Shown here: positions 19,566 to 29,656 of the stretch, one piece after another
Numbering within the stretch: the stretch's first letter is position 1
Layout: each line of letters starts with the position of its first letter
Assembly (NCBI GenBank): GCA_020634855.1
Contig: JACKAU010000015.1
Span: 124,001-188,000, forward strand
Origin: Anaerolineales bacterium
GTDB taxonomy: Bacteria; Chloroflexota; Anaerolineae; 4572-78; J111
Length of the DNA: 64,000 nt
Reading direction: 5' to 3'
Notes under the pieces: model-generated
Databases searched by the model: none
The model's input: the letters and a program-made list of their open reading frames with translations, nothing else
Told to the model about the DNA's origin: nothing
Program-made: the position numbers and the translations under genes

Positions 19566-21563
19566 GTGTATACTGCGCGGACTAATGAAGAATTTGCGAT
19601 TTCGCAAAAGCTGAATAACCTGATGATATCTAAGGGATGGTGGTGGGCGCTGTGGCTGGTGTGTTTTGTAATGCTTTTCGCCTGGCGCACCCAAAACCTG
19701 ACGGCGTTTGGCTTATCCAACGATGAAGGCGCTCACCTAATGTGGGCGCGGTTAGCGGTTGATGGTCACTCGCTCTACAGCGAGACGCACGCCGTGCAAG
19801 CGCCCCTATTCATCGAGTCGATTGGCTGGGCCTTTCGGCTGTGGGGGACAACCATTCAAGCCGGTCGGTGGGTTACCCTACTGGGCTTTGCTCTCTTAAC
19901 AATCGTCTTGAGTTGGCTGGCTTATCGAGCCGGGGGGGCTTTAGCCGCGCTGGTGGCCCTGATTTTGCTGGGGGTGTCGCCCCTGGTTTTTACTTTTTCT
20001 CGCCTAGTAATGGCCGAAATCCCGGCCACCGCGCTGGCCGCCGCCGCACTCGCACTAGTATTTTTGTTTCAGCAATACAACCATCGCGTCTGGCTATTCG
20101 TTTCGGCCTTAGTTTTTGGGGCCAGTTTTCTGGTTAAAGGATTGAACCCGTTTGTGGTGGCCCCTATCGGGCTGCTGGTGTGGCTGCATCGCGGCTCGCA
20201 GGACGACATGCTGCGTCGGCAGCTATTGTCGCTCACCCGGGATTGGCGCGGCTTGCTGCTCGATGGCCTGGTGTGGTCGACCGGTTTCTTACTGCCGTTT
20301 GGCATCGTTTGCCTCATCTACGATCCGGCGGCTATGTACGACCAACTGGTCTTATTTCGCGGTGATTTACGAGCCGCCATTCCCGGCTCCTGGCCGGAGA
20401 CGTTAGCCCATTTCGAACTGTTTATCAAGAGCCACTGGGGTTTGTGGCTCTTAGCCATTTTCGGCCTGATTTCAACGCTCGTTAAAAACCGTGTTTTGAG
20501 TTTGCTCAACCAACCAGAGCCAGAGCCTCTCAGCCCAGCCGTACCATACAACTTAATCTGGGGAGTCTGGCTGGCGGCGGGCATGGCGATGCTAGGGTGG
20601 CACACGCCGCTTTTTCCGCACCATTTTCTGGTGCTGCTGCCGCCGTTGATTTTACTGGCTACGACCGTATTCACTAATTTGGTGTTATTTTGGTCGAATC
20701 GAACGCAGCGACCGGCCTTCATGATGGCGATCCTGCTGGCGCTGGTGATAGGCTGCGCGGCCCTAAGTTTACCGGCGATGATCAAGGCCAATCAGGCCAC
20801 GGCGGCGATTGTCACCGGCGGCCGGGAACAGCAAGCGTTACCGCTGCTCCAAGCCGTTTCGCAGCCGGATGATTTTGTGATGGGCGACAGCCAACTGCTC
20901 ATTTTCATGGCTGACCGGCGGACGCCGCCGCCATTGGGCGATGTGGCGTTGGTGGCCATCAAGGCTGGCCGGCAGACTTCAGCCCGGTTGATCGACCTGA
21001 CGGAAACTTACCGGTCGCCGGCAGTGGTTCAATGGAGTTTACGGCTGCCTTGGCTGCCGGAATATTTGGATTGGGTTCAAAACAATTATTGGGTTCATCG
21101 CGTCTGGGACAACGATCACATCATTCACTATGGTCGGCGGCTGCCTGAAGGCGAACCCATTCCCAACGAGCAGTCGGTTCGCCTGGGCGACTCGGTGACG
21201 CTACGCGGTTACCAGCTCAATTCGCCCATAGCGACCGCCGGTGAGCCGCTGGCGGTGAAGGTGTATTGGCAAACCGACGTATCTTTAAATAAAGATTACA
21301 CTATCTTCACCCAACTACTCGACAGCAGCGGCGCGCTCGTCGCCGGGTATGACAGTCAACCGCTGGGCGGCTATTGGCCCACTCGCGAGTGGCCGCCGGG
21401 TGAAGTCGTCATCGATTTGGTGCAACTGCCACTCCCGCCGGAACTCCCGCCGGGCGAATATCGTCTAGTAACCGGTATGTATTTGCTAGCAACCGGCGAG
21501 CGCTTACCTGTTTTAGAAACGAATCAGGACTATATCACTTTAACCACAATTGAGATAAAGTGA
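19566..21563 (+). CDS. GT39/PMT-like membrane glycosyltransferase with one accessory domain
   Basis: A 665-residue protein from GTG 19566; AAGGA is 7 bases upstream. The first outer loop has the acidic motif SNDEGAHLMWARLAVDG followed by APLFIESIGWAFRLWG, the classic arrangement of ArnT/PMT_2-type enzymes in which the aspartate is catalytic. Around ten membrane helices lead to a periplasm-facing C-terminal region; residues about 535-663 are one copy of the shared domain (LRGYQLNSP, LAVKVYWQTD, YTIFTQLLDSSG, PTREWPPGEVVIDLVQLPLP, GMYLLATGERLP). It should transfer a sugar from a polyprenyl-phosphate donor; acceptor unknown. A MITE-like element lies in the gap before it. Confidence 0.8.
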   Translation: MYTARTNEEFAISQKLNNLMISKGWWWALWLVCFVMLFAWRTQNLTAFGLSNDEGAHLMWARLAVDGHSLYSETHAVQAPLFIESIGWAFRLWGTTIQAGRWVTLLGFALLTIVLSWLAYRAGGALAALVALILLGVSPLVFTFSRLVMAEIPATALAAAALALVFLFQQYNHRVWLFVSALVFGASFLVKGLNPFVVAPIGLLVWLHRGSQDDMLRRQLLSLTRDWRGLLLDGLVWSTGFLLPFGIVCLIYDPAAMYDQLVLFRGDLRAAIPGSWPETLAHFELFIKSHWGLWLLAIFGLISTLVKNRVLSLLNQPEPEPLSPAVPYNLIWGVWLAAGMAMLGWHTPLFPHHFLVLLPPLILLATTVFTNLVLFWSNRTQRPAFMMAILLALVIGCAALSLPAMIKANQATAAIVTGGREQQALPLLQAVSQPDDFVMGDSQLLIFMADRRTPPPLGDVALVAIKAGRQTSARLIDLTETYRSPAVVQWSLRLPWLPEYLDWVQNNYWVHRVWDNDHIIHYGRRLPEGEPIPNEQSVRLGDSVTLRGYQLNSPIATAGEPLAVKVYWQTDVSLNKDYTIFTQLLDSSGALVAGYDSQPLGGYWPTREWPPGEVVIDLVQLPLPPELPPGEYRLVTGMYLLATGERLPVLETNQDYITLTTIEIK

Positions 21564-21622
21564 TAAAATATAAAAAAGAGGAGTCAAGGCTTTAGCCGGC
21601 TGATGGCCGATCTATAGCTAAA

Positions 21623-24600
21623 ATGCACTCCCATTTCTGTAAAACAATGGCAGACATATTTACGGAAAAACCGAATTACCTTAAAGAAGCCCCCTTTACC
21701 GGCTCGACTTATCGTTCAAAAGCGATCATTAGCGAGCGCTGGCTGGTCTTGGCCTTGCCGCTGGCTATTTTTATGGTGGCCTTGCTCCCCCGCATCTTGA
21801 ATCTTGACGCCTTCATCACTGCCGACGAAGATGACCAGATCATGTTTGCCACCCACTTTCTCAAATCCGTCCTGCGCGGCGATTTCGGGGGAGCGCTGAT
21901 TCTGGGCTATCCCGGCGTACCGACGCTCATTTTTGGCGCAACAGGCGTGGCAGCGCGCTATCTGGCCCATTACCTGGGCTGGCTGCCGCTGCCGTGGATT
22001 ACCGCCGATTTCATGACTACCCTGGATCAGGTGACGGCCCGTTTCGGGGTGTTTGAGCACCCTCTGGATTTTCTGGTCTGGGTCCGCGTCCCGATGGCCA
22101 TTGCTGCGGCCCTGAGTATTCTCGGTATTTACCTCCTGGTCAAGCGCCTGCTCGATGAGAAGATTGCTCTGATAGCGGCCCTTATTTTAGCCTTTGATCC
22201 CTTTATCCTGGCCCACAGCCGCGTCATCCACGTTGACGCGCCGATGTCCTACTTTATGTTTCTCTCCTTCCTGGCCTTTCTACTGTTCCTCAAAAAGGAC
22301 TCCTGGCGATGGCTGCTGCTGTCGGGTCTGTTTGGCGGCTTGGCCGGACTGAGTAAAACGCCGGCGGCTATCTTAGGTCCGATTTTAGTCGTCAGCGGCG
22401 TGTTGTACGCGCTCTTTCCCCCGGAAGGCGTCGATCGGGCCAGATTGTGGAAAAAATTGGGCCTTGCCTTAGTCGCCTGGGGTGGCATTGCGGTAGCGGC
22501 GATCTTCGCCATCTGGCCGTCGATGTGGACTCAGCCGGTTACGGCCATCACCATGCTCGTCGAAAACGTGAGCAGCGTCAACGAAATCTACCACCCTACC
22601 ACCGGTATCTTTTGGGGTGGCAACCAGACCGATAAAAGCCCACTCTACTATCTGATTGTATTTCCGTACCACCTCACCCCCTTGACCACCATCGGTTTTT
22701 TCGGTGGGTTGGCCATGATTGCGGCCGGGCTGCTAGCCTACCGTTCGCGCAAAAGCTGGCTCACCGATGTTTTGCCGATTGCGCTGGGGCTGCTGGCTTA
22801 CATTGTCATCTTCATGGCTCCCGTCTCCACTATTTCTCGCCGGGGCGACCGCTATATCCTGCCGGTCTTCTTTGCGGTGGGATTGCTTTCGGCGTTGGCG
22901 TTGTGGTGGCTAGCCGGCCTCATTGTCAAACATTTACCGGCGGCGCTGAACTTTCTGAAGCTGACACCGATGCGGTTGGTCTCAGCCGCCGTGGTGGTGC
23001 AAATCTTCTTTGTCCTGTGGTATCATCCCTACTATCTGGCTTATTTCAACCCGCTGCTGGACGGCCCTGACACTGCTCCGAAGACCATCAATGTCGGTTG
23101 GGGTGAAGGGTTGGACCTGGCCGCCCGTTACCTTAATGAAAACGTCGATACCAATGAGGCGGTGGTCGCCTCCTGGTACAGCAACCAATTTGCGCCTTAC
23201 TATCACGGCCAAACCATCGATCTCTCCAGCCAAGAAGCCGCCCTAACCGCCGACTACACCGTTTTTTATATTAACCAGGTCCAACGCGGGTTCCCCAGTG
23301 GTGAAATTCTCAACTACTTCCGTCAAATCAAACCGGTTCATATCGTCGAAATACACGGCATCGAGTACGCCTGGATTTATAAAGGGCCGGTCATCGGTAC
23401 TAGTCCACAAGATGATTTTAACATTCCGGTCGAAGCCCTGCTCGGTGGTAAGGCGCGACTCTACGGAGTCAATGTCGATGGCCGGCCCGCGCCGGTCAAT
23501 GCCTACATTGCCGATGATGATCGGCTCGATCGACGTTATCTAGGCTACAAACAGGCCAAAGATGGGCTACCTGTGACCCTCTATTGGGAAACGCTGGGCG
23601 CGATCAACACCAATCACGGCAAAACCAATATTTATATTAGCTTGGTAGACAAACACGGCAATGTCTGGGGCAAAATCGACCGAATTATCTTGGCGGGGTT
23701 ATGGCGCACCAATCGCTGGCACCCCGGTTTCTATATTAGAGATGAGTATAAACTCCCCATTGATGCGGCCACGCCGCCCGGCGCTTACCATTTGGAAGTG
23801 GGCCTGTATGATTTCGAAACCGGCAACAGTCTGGGGGTCGTCAAAGATATTGGTGAAGTCACCCTGACGCCGCCCGAAACCTTTGCCCAGGCCGACGCCC
23901 TCAATATCAACTCGCTGGTATCGCTGCCGATTGATGATCAGTTGACCTTGGTCGGACACACCTTCGAGCAGGCGGAGTTGTCGCCCGGCGCCGAGATCGC
24001 GGCCAAGATTTTTTGGCAGGCTGATCAGGCGATCGAGCGAAATTATCAGTTGGAATTTTCGTTTCTCGATGCTGACCGCAAAAAATACATCATCGCCGAA
24101 GAACCCCTTTCGGCGGCCTATCAACCCAGCGAGTGGCGGCCCGCGGAAATCGTCGGTGAAGCTTATCGTTTCCGTGTTCCCGCTGTGGCCCCGCCCGGCA
24201 ATTATCCCTTGTTGGTAACGGTCATTGATGCCGATACCGGTCAGGAAATTACCCATACCACCCTCACCGAAGTGAAGGTCAAAGCCCAACATCGTAATTT
24301 TAAGCTCCCTGATAACGTTATCCCGATTTCAGCCTACATCAACGATGAAATTGAGTTGGTCGGCTATCGCCTGCACGATCAAACGCTCAAAGGGCGCGAA
24401 CCCTTTGGTCTGACCCTCTACTGGCGCAGCCTCGATTTTGCCGATTCGAACTACACTGTCTTTATCCACGCCGCCGGGCCGGATCAGTCGATCCGGGGGC
24501 AGTGGGATAGTATGCCGGTGCAAGGTACTTCGCCCACCAGCGGCTGGATACCGGGCGAAATTATCGAAGACCACTACGAAGTACTAATGGGCCGAGATGT

Positions 24601-24736
24601 CCCGGCCTGGAAATACGACATCTTCGTGGGTATGTACGATCCCGTCACCGGCGAGCGCCTGCCGGTGTCCAGCGCTAAAGCCCCCATCTCCGAAAATAGA
24701 ATCTGGCTGACCCGTCTGCCGGCTGTAGACGACTGA
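21623..24736 (+). CDS. GT-C membrane glycosyltransferase with three C-terminal accessory domains
   Basis: A 1037-residue paralog of the 13670 gene: both share FITADE/FLTADE in the first outer loop (about residue 70 here), GYPGV, a histidine-aspartate motif in the third loop (HVDAPMSYFM), VGWGEGLDLAARYLNE and FYINQVQR. The acidic loop and fold predict a lipid-linked sugar transferase. The second half carries three copies of the shared domain; the last is clearest (VGYRLHDQT, LTLYWRS, NYTVFIHAAGP, PTSGWIPGEIIEDHYEV, GMYDPVTGERLPV). Unlike most neighbours it has no repeat array inside, which makes it a useful reference for the insertions in its paralog. ATG 21623 has no strong ribosome-binding site; ATG 21650 is an alternative. 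Confidence 0.75.
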   Translation: MHSHFCKTMADIFTEKPNYLKEAPFTGSTYRSKAIISERWLVLALPLAIFMVALLPRILNLDAFITADEDDQIMFATHFLKSVLRGDFGGALILGYPGVPTLIFGATGVAARYLAHYLGWLPLPWITADFMTTLDQVTARFGVFEHPLDFLVWVRVPMAIAAALSILGIYLLVKRLLDEKIALIAALILAFDPFILAHSRVIHVDAPMSYFMFLSFLAFLLFLKKDSWRWLLLSGLFGGLAGLSKTPAAILGPILVVSGVLYALFPPEGVDRARLWKKLGLALVAWGGIAVAAIFAIWPSMWTQPVTAITMLVENVSSVNEIYHPTTGIFWGGNQTDKSPLYYLIVFPYHLTPLTTIGFFGGLAMIAAGLLAYRSRKSWLTDVLPIALGLLAYIVIFMAPVSTISRRGDRYILPVFFAVGLLSALALWWLAGLIVKHLPAALNFLKLTPMRLVSAAVVVQIFFVLWYHPYYLAYFNPLLDGPDTAPKTINVGWGEGLDLAARYLNENVDTNEAVVASWYSNQFAPYYHGQTIDLSSQEAALTADYTVFYINQVQRGFPSGEILNYFRQIKPVHIVEIHGIEYAWIYKGPVIGTSPQDDFNIPVEALLGGKARLYGVNVDGRPAPVNAYIADDDRLDRRYLGYKQAKDGLPVTLYWETLGAINTNHGKTNIYISLVDKHGNVWGKIDRIILAGLWRTNRWHPGFYIRDEYKLPIDAATPPGAYHLEVGLYDFETGNSLGVVKDIGEVTLTPPETFAQADALNINSLVSLPIDDQLTLVGHTFEQAELSPGAEIAAKIFWQADQAIERNYQLEFSFLDADRKKYIIAEEPLSAAYQPSEWRPAEIVGEAYRFRVPAVAPPGNYPLLVTVIDADTGQEITHTTLTEVKVKAQHRNFKLPDNVIPISAYINDEIELVGYRLHDQTLKGREPFGLTLYWRSLDFADSNYTVFIHAAGPDQSIRGQWDSMPVQGTSPTSGWIPGEIIEDHYEVLMGRDVPAWKYDIFVGMYDPVTGERLPVSSAKAPISENRIWLTRLPAVDD

Positions 24737-24750
24737 CCACTGCGCCACTT

Positions 24751-27700
24751 ATGCCTCAAAACGCTTCATCATCGACGGTAACTTCTCGATCAAATTTGAC
24801 GTCTCGCGGCCCACGCTCTACGGCCTCCGTCAGAGAATGGGCTGTCTTGGCCTTTTTTCTTGGCCTAACCGTTCTAATGCTCTACCCGCTCTCACTTCAC
24901 CTGACGACGATGGTCCCGGAACCGACCGACCCGCTGCTCAACGCCTGGCGCATGCAGTGGAACGCTCACGCCTTGCTGAGCAGTCCGACTGAATCTGCCC
25001 ACATTTTCGACACCAACATCTTTTATCCGTTTCCCCTAACCTTGGCCTACAGCGAGCATTTTTTGTTGATCGCCGCTCAGGTGCTGCCCTTCTTGGTCAT
25101 TACCGATAGTCATCTAGTCGGAATGAATCTATCGGTCCTGATCACCTTCGTGCTGTCCGGGTATGCGATGTATTTACTGGTTACCGCCTGGACAGCCAAT
25201 CGCTGGGCCGGACTGGTGGCGGGCGTTATATTCGCCTTCTCGCCGCAGCGATTCGGCCAGCTCAATCACCTGGAACTGCTGGTCACCCAATGGATGCCGC
25301 TCACCCTGCTGGCTTTACATTGGACGCTGACTCGACCCGGCCGTCGCTACGCCCTGCTGTTCGTAATATTTTTCAATTTGCAAGCCCTTTCCGGTTTTCA
25401 TTTTACGCTCAACCTGACGATCGCCTGTGTATTGTTAGCACTAGTCTATACGCTGACCCGCCGCGTTTACTGGCGGCCGGGTTTGTGGATCGCAGCGATC
25501 GTGTCTGTTGTTGTGACGCTCGCCCTTAACTGGCCCATCTGGCAAATGTATCTCCGCTTCAGCGACACCATGGGCGCCGTCCGCACCCCCGGCGAAGTCC
25601 TTATTTACAGCGCCGCCCTAACCGATTACCTCACCGCCATTCCTTATAACTTTCTCTACGGCTGGACCTTCGCCCACTGGCCCGCCGAAAACCACCAAAC
25701 CCAACCCCTCATGCCTATCGGCGTAATCGGTTTACTGCTCATCCTAATCGCTCTCATCCCCCTCTTCACCAACCGCAACTCGAAATCCTCAACCCAAACC
25801 CCCCAACCCCAATCTCCAATCTCCCCATCTCCCCAATTACCAATTACCAATTACCAATTACCAATTACCCTCTTCCTTATCGCTCTCGTCCTCACTGCTC
25901 TCCTGCTCTCTTTCGGTCTCAATGAAAACGCCTTAGGAACCACCTTTGCCCCGCTGCTGGCATATTCACCCTACCACTGGCTCTACAACAACATCGCCGT
26001 CTTTCAGGGCATCCGCGTCCCCGGTCGATACAGCGTCTTGGTTCTACTCGCTCTCTCCATTCTAGCCGGCCTTGGTACCGCCCACCTCCTCAACCTCCTA
26101 GATCGCCGCTCCCACCCACAATCTTCCACCTCCCAACCATCAACCCCTCAACCCCAATCTCCAATCTCCCCATCTCCTCATCTCCCCATCTCCAATCTCC
26201 AATCTCCACCTGCCAAAATTACCAATTACCAATTACCAATTGCCCTCGGCCTCATTGCTCTCATACTCCTTGAATTCTGGTCCGCGCCCCTCATCGGTCC
26301 CCAATTCCCCGCCGGTGACAACATCCCGCCGGTTTACACCTATCTGCGCGATCAAACCCCGGCCGACGCTGTGATACTGGAACTCCCTTTTGAAAACGCC
26401 TCCGAGTTTCTCTACGAATACTATTCATCCCACCATTGGCGACAGATGGCTAACGGCGGCACGGGCTTCACGCCGCCGGTTTACAAGGATTTACGCCAAT
26501 GGTTCAACGCCTTCCCCGATCCTCGTTCGGTCGATATCATCCAACAACTGGGCATCGACGCCGTTGTCCTCCATTCCGCCAGCTACGAGCCGGAGGCATG
26601 GCAGCGCGTGCTGTCGGAACTGCCGCACTATCTGCCCGCCATCGAGTCGATCCATCAATTCGATGACACGTTCGTTATCGACATCGCCGAGTCCCAGTGC
26701 CAGGCCGACCCGGACAATGTGAGCGTTTCTGTCGATAAGGCCGAACTGGATGGCATAGCGAACGCGGTAGCCGTAACCTATCACAACGCCGGCCTTGCCG
26801 CGTTTGTAGCCGATGTGCGTCAGGTCAGCCGGTTGGAATTTAGCGATGGCCGTTCTAAAAACTTCACCGAGCCGCTGGTCACTCCGGCCGGCGAGTCGCA
26901 AACGGTGATCGTGCCACTGCCGGACGATCAACCGGTCGAGCAGATCACCCAACTCCGGCTGGCGACGCTTAGTCGTGCGGAAACGCCCCAAGGCAACACG
27001 CCGCCGTTCGCCGCGCCGGTTGATGGGGCCGATCAACCACTGGGTCTGCACTTTGCCGATGGACCGCAATTGGTGAGCTATCGCTTGGAACCACCGTCAC
27101 CGTCGGCATGCGGTGATCTGATGATGGCGCTCAATTGGCAGGACGGTCAACCTGGCGATCGGGCCGTCGTGCAGTTGCTCGATCCCTTTGGCCGGATCGT
27201 GGCGGTGAGTGAGGCTTATCCCTGGGATAATGGGGCTGCGACGGACAGCCGCCGTCTCCCGCTGGTCGGCGCGCTGCCGGCCGGGCAGTACGGGCTACGC
27301 GTGTCAGTCTTCGACCCGGATGGTTCCGAGCGTCTGCCGGTGACCGAAGACGGCGTAACGATCCCCTCCGAGATGATCCCGCCGCTGCCGGTGGTCATTC
27401 ACCCCGCCGCTCGATCCGGCGACGTCGAGCCGTTAACGGCCACCTTTGAAAATGGTCTAACGTTAGTCGGCCGTAGCTTACCCCAAATGTCTCTATCACC
27501 CGGCGATTGGCTCCGCTTCTCGCTCATCTGGCATACGCCCCAACCCCCGGATCGAGACGTTACCGTCTTTACCCAACTGATCGGCCCTGATGGGCAGGTC
27601 TGGGGCCAGCGTGATAATGTACCGGGCGGCGGCTGGTATCCGGTTTCGTTGTGGCCGCCCGATCAACCGGTAGTCGATGACTACGCCTTTCAAATCCAGC

Positions 27701-27822
27701 CCGATGCGCCGCCGGGAGATTATCGCCTGATCACCGGTCTCTACTTCAGCGACAACCAAACCCGGCTGCTGACCCAAACCGGCGCGGATTTTGTTGAAGT
27801 CGGGACAATGGTTGTAGAATGA
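24751..27822 (+). CDS. Polytopic membrane protein (YfhO/GT-C-like) with two accessory domains
   Basis: A 1023-residue protein, 14 bp after the previous stop. The N-terminal half resembles the gene at 27881 (WPL.. / YPLSLHL at the first helix, DPLLNAWRMQWNAHAL, FYPFPLTL, LSGYAMYLLV, IFAFSPQRFGQLNHL, and later GIRVPGRYSVLVLLALS). That pattern occurs in YfhO-like and related GT-C-type proteins; the first loop has no obvious DE pair, so activity is uncertain. Two copies of the shared domain occupy residues about 770-880 and 890-1022 (FSLIWHTPQP, VTVFTQLIG, PVSLWPPDQPVVDDYAF, PPGDYRLITGLYF). Repeat arrays at 25793-25870 and 26111-26248 add proline/serine and NYQLP-rich segments to two loops. Confidence 0.65.
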   Translation: MPQNASSSTVTSRSNLTSRGPRSTASVREWAVLAFFLGLTVLMLYPLSLHLTTMVPEPTDPLLNAWRMQWNAHALLSSPTESAHIFDTNIFYPFPLTLAYSEHFLLIAAQVLPFLVITDSHLVGMNLSVLITFVLSGYAMYLLVTAWTANRWAGLVAGVIFAFSPQRFGQLNHLELLVTQWMPLTLLALHWTLTRPGRRYALLFVIFFNLQALSGFHFTLNLTIACVLLALVYTLTRRVYWRPGLWIAAIVSVVVTLALNWPIWQMYLRFSDTMGAVRTPGEVLIYSAALTDYLTAIPYNFLYGWTFAHWPAENHQTQPLMPIGVIGLLLILIALIPLFTNRNSKSSTQTPQPQSPISPSPQLPITNYQLPITLFLIALVLTALLLSFGLNENALGTTFAPLLAYSPYHWLYNNIAVFQGIRVPGRYSVLVLLALSILAGLGTAHLLNLLDRRSHPQSSTSQPSTPQPQSPISPSPHLPISNLQSPPAKITNYQLPIALGLIALILLEFWSAPLIGPQFPAGDNIPPVYTYLRDQTPADAVILELPFENASEFLYEYYSSHHWRQMANGGTGFTPPVYKDLRQWFNAFPDPRSVDIIQQLGIDAVVLHSASYEPEAWQRVLSELPHYLPAIESIHQFDDTFVIDIAESQCQADPDNVSVSVDKAELDGIANAVAVTYHNAGLAAFVADVRQVSRLEFSDGRSKNFTEPLVTPAGESQTVIVPLPDDQPVEQITQLRLATLSRAETPQGNTPPFAAPVDGADQPLGLHFADGPQLVSYRLEPPSPSACGDLMMALNWQDGQPGDRAVVQLLDPFGRIVAVSEAYPWDNGAATDSRRLPLVGALPAGQYGLRVSVFDPDGSERLPVTEDGVTIPSEMIPPLPVVIHPAARSGDVEPLTATFENGLTLVGRSLPQMSLSPGDWLRFSLIWHTPQPPDRDVTVFTQLIGPDGQVWGQRDNVPGGGWYPVSLWPPDQPVVDDYAFQIQPDAPPGDYRLITGLYFSDNQTRLLTQTGADFVEVGTMVVE
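25793..25870 (+). repeat. In-frame CCCCAATCT and ATTACCA arrays
   Basis: CCCCATCT-type units then five units of ATTACCA, encoding SPSPQLPITNYQLPIT just before a membrane helix. The complement of ATTACCA contains TAA, so only this orientation is open. Confidence 0.8.
26111..26248 (+). repeat. In-frame array, second copy type in the same gene
   Basis: CCAATCT, CCCCATCT and ATTACCA units repeated again 300 bp downstream in the same gene, encoding PISPSPHLPISNLQSPP and ITNYQLPI. Confidence 0.8.
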
Positions 27823-27880
27823 CCCCGACCCTGAAGACGGCCGGCGACCATACCGGGGTCGTCAGTAGGCCGGCACTCAT

Positions 27881-29647
27881 ATGATGAAAAATCGACACCT
27901 TTTACCCCTGATCGGTTACAGTCTAATCAGCCTGATCGTTACCTGGCCGCTGGTCACCCATTTGCGCGGCTGGGTGCCCGGCTTGGGTGACTGGGGGCAG
28001 AACTTGTGGGCGTTGTGGTGGACCCGCCAGGCTCTACTGGTCGAAGGCCAGCAGCCGTTTTTTACCCATTACCTGTTCTACCCCGAAGGCGTGACCTTAC
28101 TATTTCACCCACTCGATGTCTCCGACGGCTTGCTGGCCCTGCCGCTATACGGTCTGCTCGGCGGCGACGTGACCTACAACCTGATGATCCTGCTCTCGTT
28201 TGTGCTGGCCGGCTACGGCGCGTATCTGCTGGCGCTGTATCTAACTCATCATCGCGCTGCCGCTTTTATCGCCGGCCTGATCTTTGCCCTTTCTCCCTAC
28301 CATTTTCTACGCGTCGATCTCGGCCACCTCAACTTATCGACGATTCAGTGGATTCCGTTCTATGCCCTTTTTCTGCTCAAATTCGTCGAACGCGGCGACA
28401 AACGCGCCGCCGCGTTGGCTGTCTTTTTCCTCGTCTTCACCGCGCTCAACTCCTGGTACTACGTCGTCTACTGCGGCCTCTTTTCTCTCGCCGTCATCTT
28501 TTGGCCCGGACGAAAGCAGTTAGCGGTTAGCCGGCAGCAGATAGCCGTCAGCGGTCAACGGTCAGCGGTCAGCGGTCATCATTCATCATTCATCATTCAT
28601 CGTTCAACGTCCATCATTCGTATTGCCGTCGTGCTAGTTGCATCCATCATTCTGCTTTTGCCGTTACTGTTACCCATGTTCCGGCTGCTCAGCTCGACCA
28701 CGCTGATCGGGGCGCACAATCCACTGCGCCACTCCGCCGATTTGCTCAGCTTCTTCGTCCCCGGACCCCCTTCGACCTGGGCCGGCTGGTTTGAAGACAT
28801 CTGGCTTTCCTACGCCGCCCAAAATCGCGAACCGGGCGCGTCCGCCTACCTGGGCTACAGCGTACTGGCCTTAAGTTTAGTCGGACTGCTCGACAAGCGC
28901 TGGCGACCGCAGTCGTGGTGGTGGCTGGTGGTTGCCGTTGGGTTCAGCCTGCTGGCCTTAGGCCCGCAGTTGCAAATCGACGGACAGATTCTCGACATCT
29001 CGCTGCCCTACCACTGGCTGGCTACCCTCATCCCCATCTTCGCCATTACCGGCATCCCCGGCCGTTTCGTCGTAATGACCTCACTGGCCCTAGCCGTGTT
29101 GGCCGCCTTTGGCGTAGTACGGTTATCAGAGGCCCGCCGTCAGCCATCAGCCGTCAGCCGTCAGCGGCCATCATTCATCGTTCATTATTCATTATTCATC
29201 ATTATTTTCATCGAACTCCTCGCCCTCCCCCTCCGCCTATCCCCCACCGACGTCAACCCCTTCTACCACACCCTCGCCGCCGATCAAGACACGTACGCCA
29301 TCATCGACATCAAATGGGATGCCAACTTTCTAATGCATGCCCAAACCATCCATCACAAACCGCTCATCGGCGGTTGGCTGGCGCGATTACCGCAGGAACA
29401 GGCGGCCTATTTAGATGAGTCGTCCTTGGATAAAGCGTTTGTGCGATTACTACTAGGGCCGGAGGGCGCGGCCTTAACCGATCCGGCGGCCATCCGGTCG
29501 GCTATCCAGTCAGCGCTGGCTGAACATGAGGTACGTTACATTATCGATCATAACAACGCTGCCGGTCCGTGGCTGCAAGGGGTACTCGGCTGGCCGGTAG
29601 TGTTTGAGGACGATGAGGTGGTGGTGTACGGGGTTGAAGGTTCGTAA
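27881..29647 (+). CDS. Polytopic membrane protein (YfhO/GT-C-like) without accessory domain
   Basis: A 588-residue paralog of the N-terminal half of the 24751 protein: VTWPLVTHLRGWVPGLGDWG, NLWALWWTRQALL, FYPEGVTLLFHPLD, LAGYGAYLLALYL, IFALSPYHFLRVDLGHLNLS and ITGIPGRFVVMTSLALA. About ten membrane helices, and a C-terminal soluble segment of about 130 residues that does not match the shared domain. Function is unproven for this family; a GT-C-type role is inferred from context. Arrays at 28516-28616 and 29132-29212 lie in two cytoplasm- or loop-facing segments. It ends 10 bp from the convergent gene at 29657 and is the last gene of the rightward series that starts at 13670. Confidence 0.65.
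   Translation: MMKNRHLLPLIGYSLISLIVTWPLVTHLRGWVPGLGDWGQNLWALWWTRQALLVEGQQPFFTHYLFYPEGVTLLFHPLDVSDGLLALPLYGLLGGDVTYNLMILLSFVLAGYGAYLLALYLTHHRAAAFIAGLIFALSPYHFLRVDLGHLNLSTIQWIPFYALFLLKFVERGDKRAAALAVFFLVFTALNSWYYVVYCGLFSLAVIFWPGRKQLAVSRQQIAVSGQRSAVSGHHSSFIIHRSTSIIRIAVVLVASIILLLPLLLPMFRLLSSTTLIGAHNPLRHSADLLSFFVPGPPSTWAGWFEDIWLSYAAQNREPGASAYLGYSVLALSLVGLLDKRWRPQSWWWLVVAVGFSLLALGPQLQIDGQILDISLPYHWLATLIPIFAITGIPGRFVVMTSLALAVLAAFGVVRLSEARRQPSAVSRQRPSFIVHYSLFIIIFIELLALPLRLSPTDVNPFYHTLAADQDTYAIIDIKWDANFLMHAQTIHHKPLIGGWLARLPQEQAAYLDESSLDKAFVRLLLGPEGAALTDPAAIRSAIQSALAEHEVRYIIDHNNAAGPWLQGVLGWPVVFEDDEVVVYGVEGS
28516..28616 (+). repeat. In-frame GTCAGCG and TTCATCA arrays
   Basis: GTCAGCG-type units followed by TTCATCA units, encoding SGQRSAVSGHHSSFIIH, inserted between two membrane helices. 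Confidence 0.8.
29132..29212 (+). repeat. In-frame CCGTCAG and TTCATTA/TTCATCA arrays
   Basis: The same composite order (CGTCAGC units, then TTCATTATTCA units) appears a second time in the same gene, 500 bp downstream, encoding QPSAVSRQRPSFIVHYS. Confidence 0.8.
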
Positions 29648-29656
29648 AAGGTGAAT

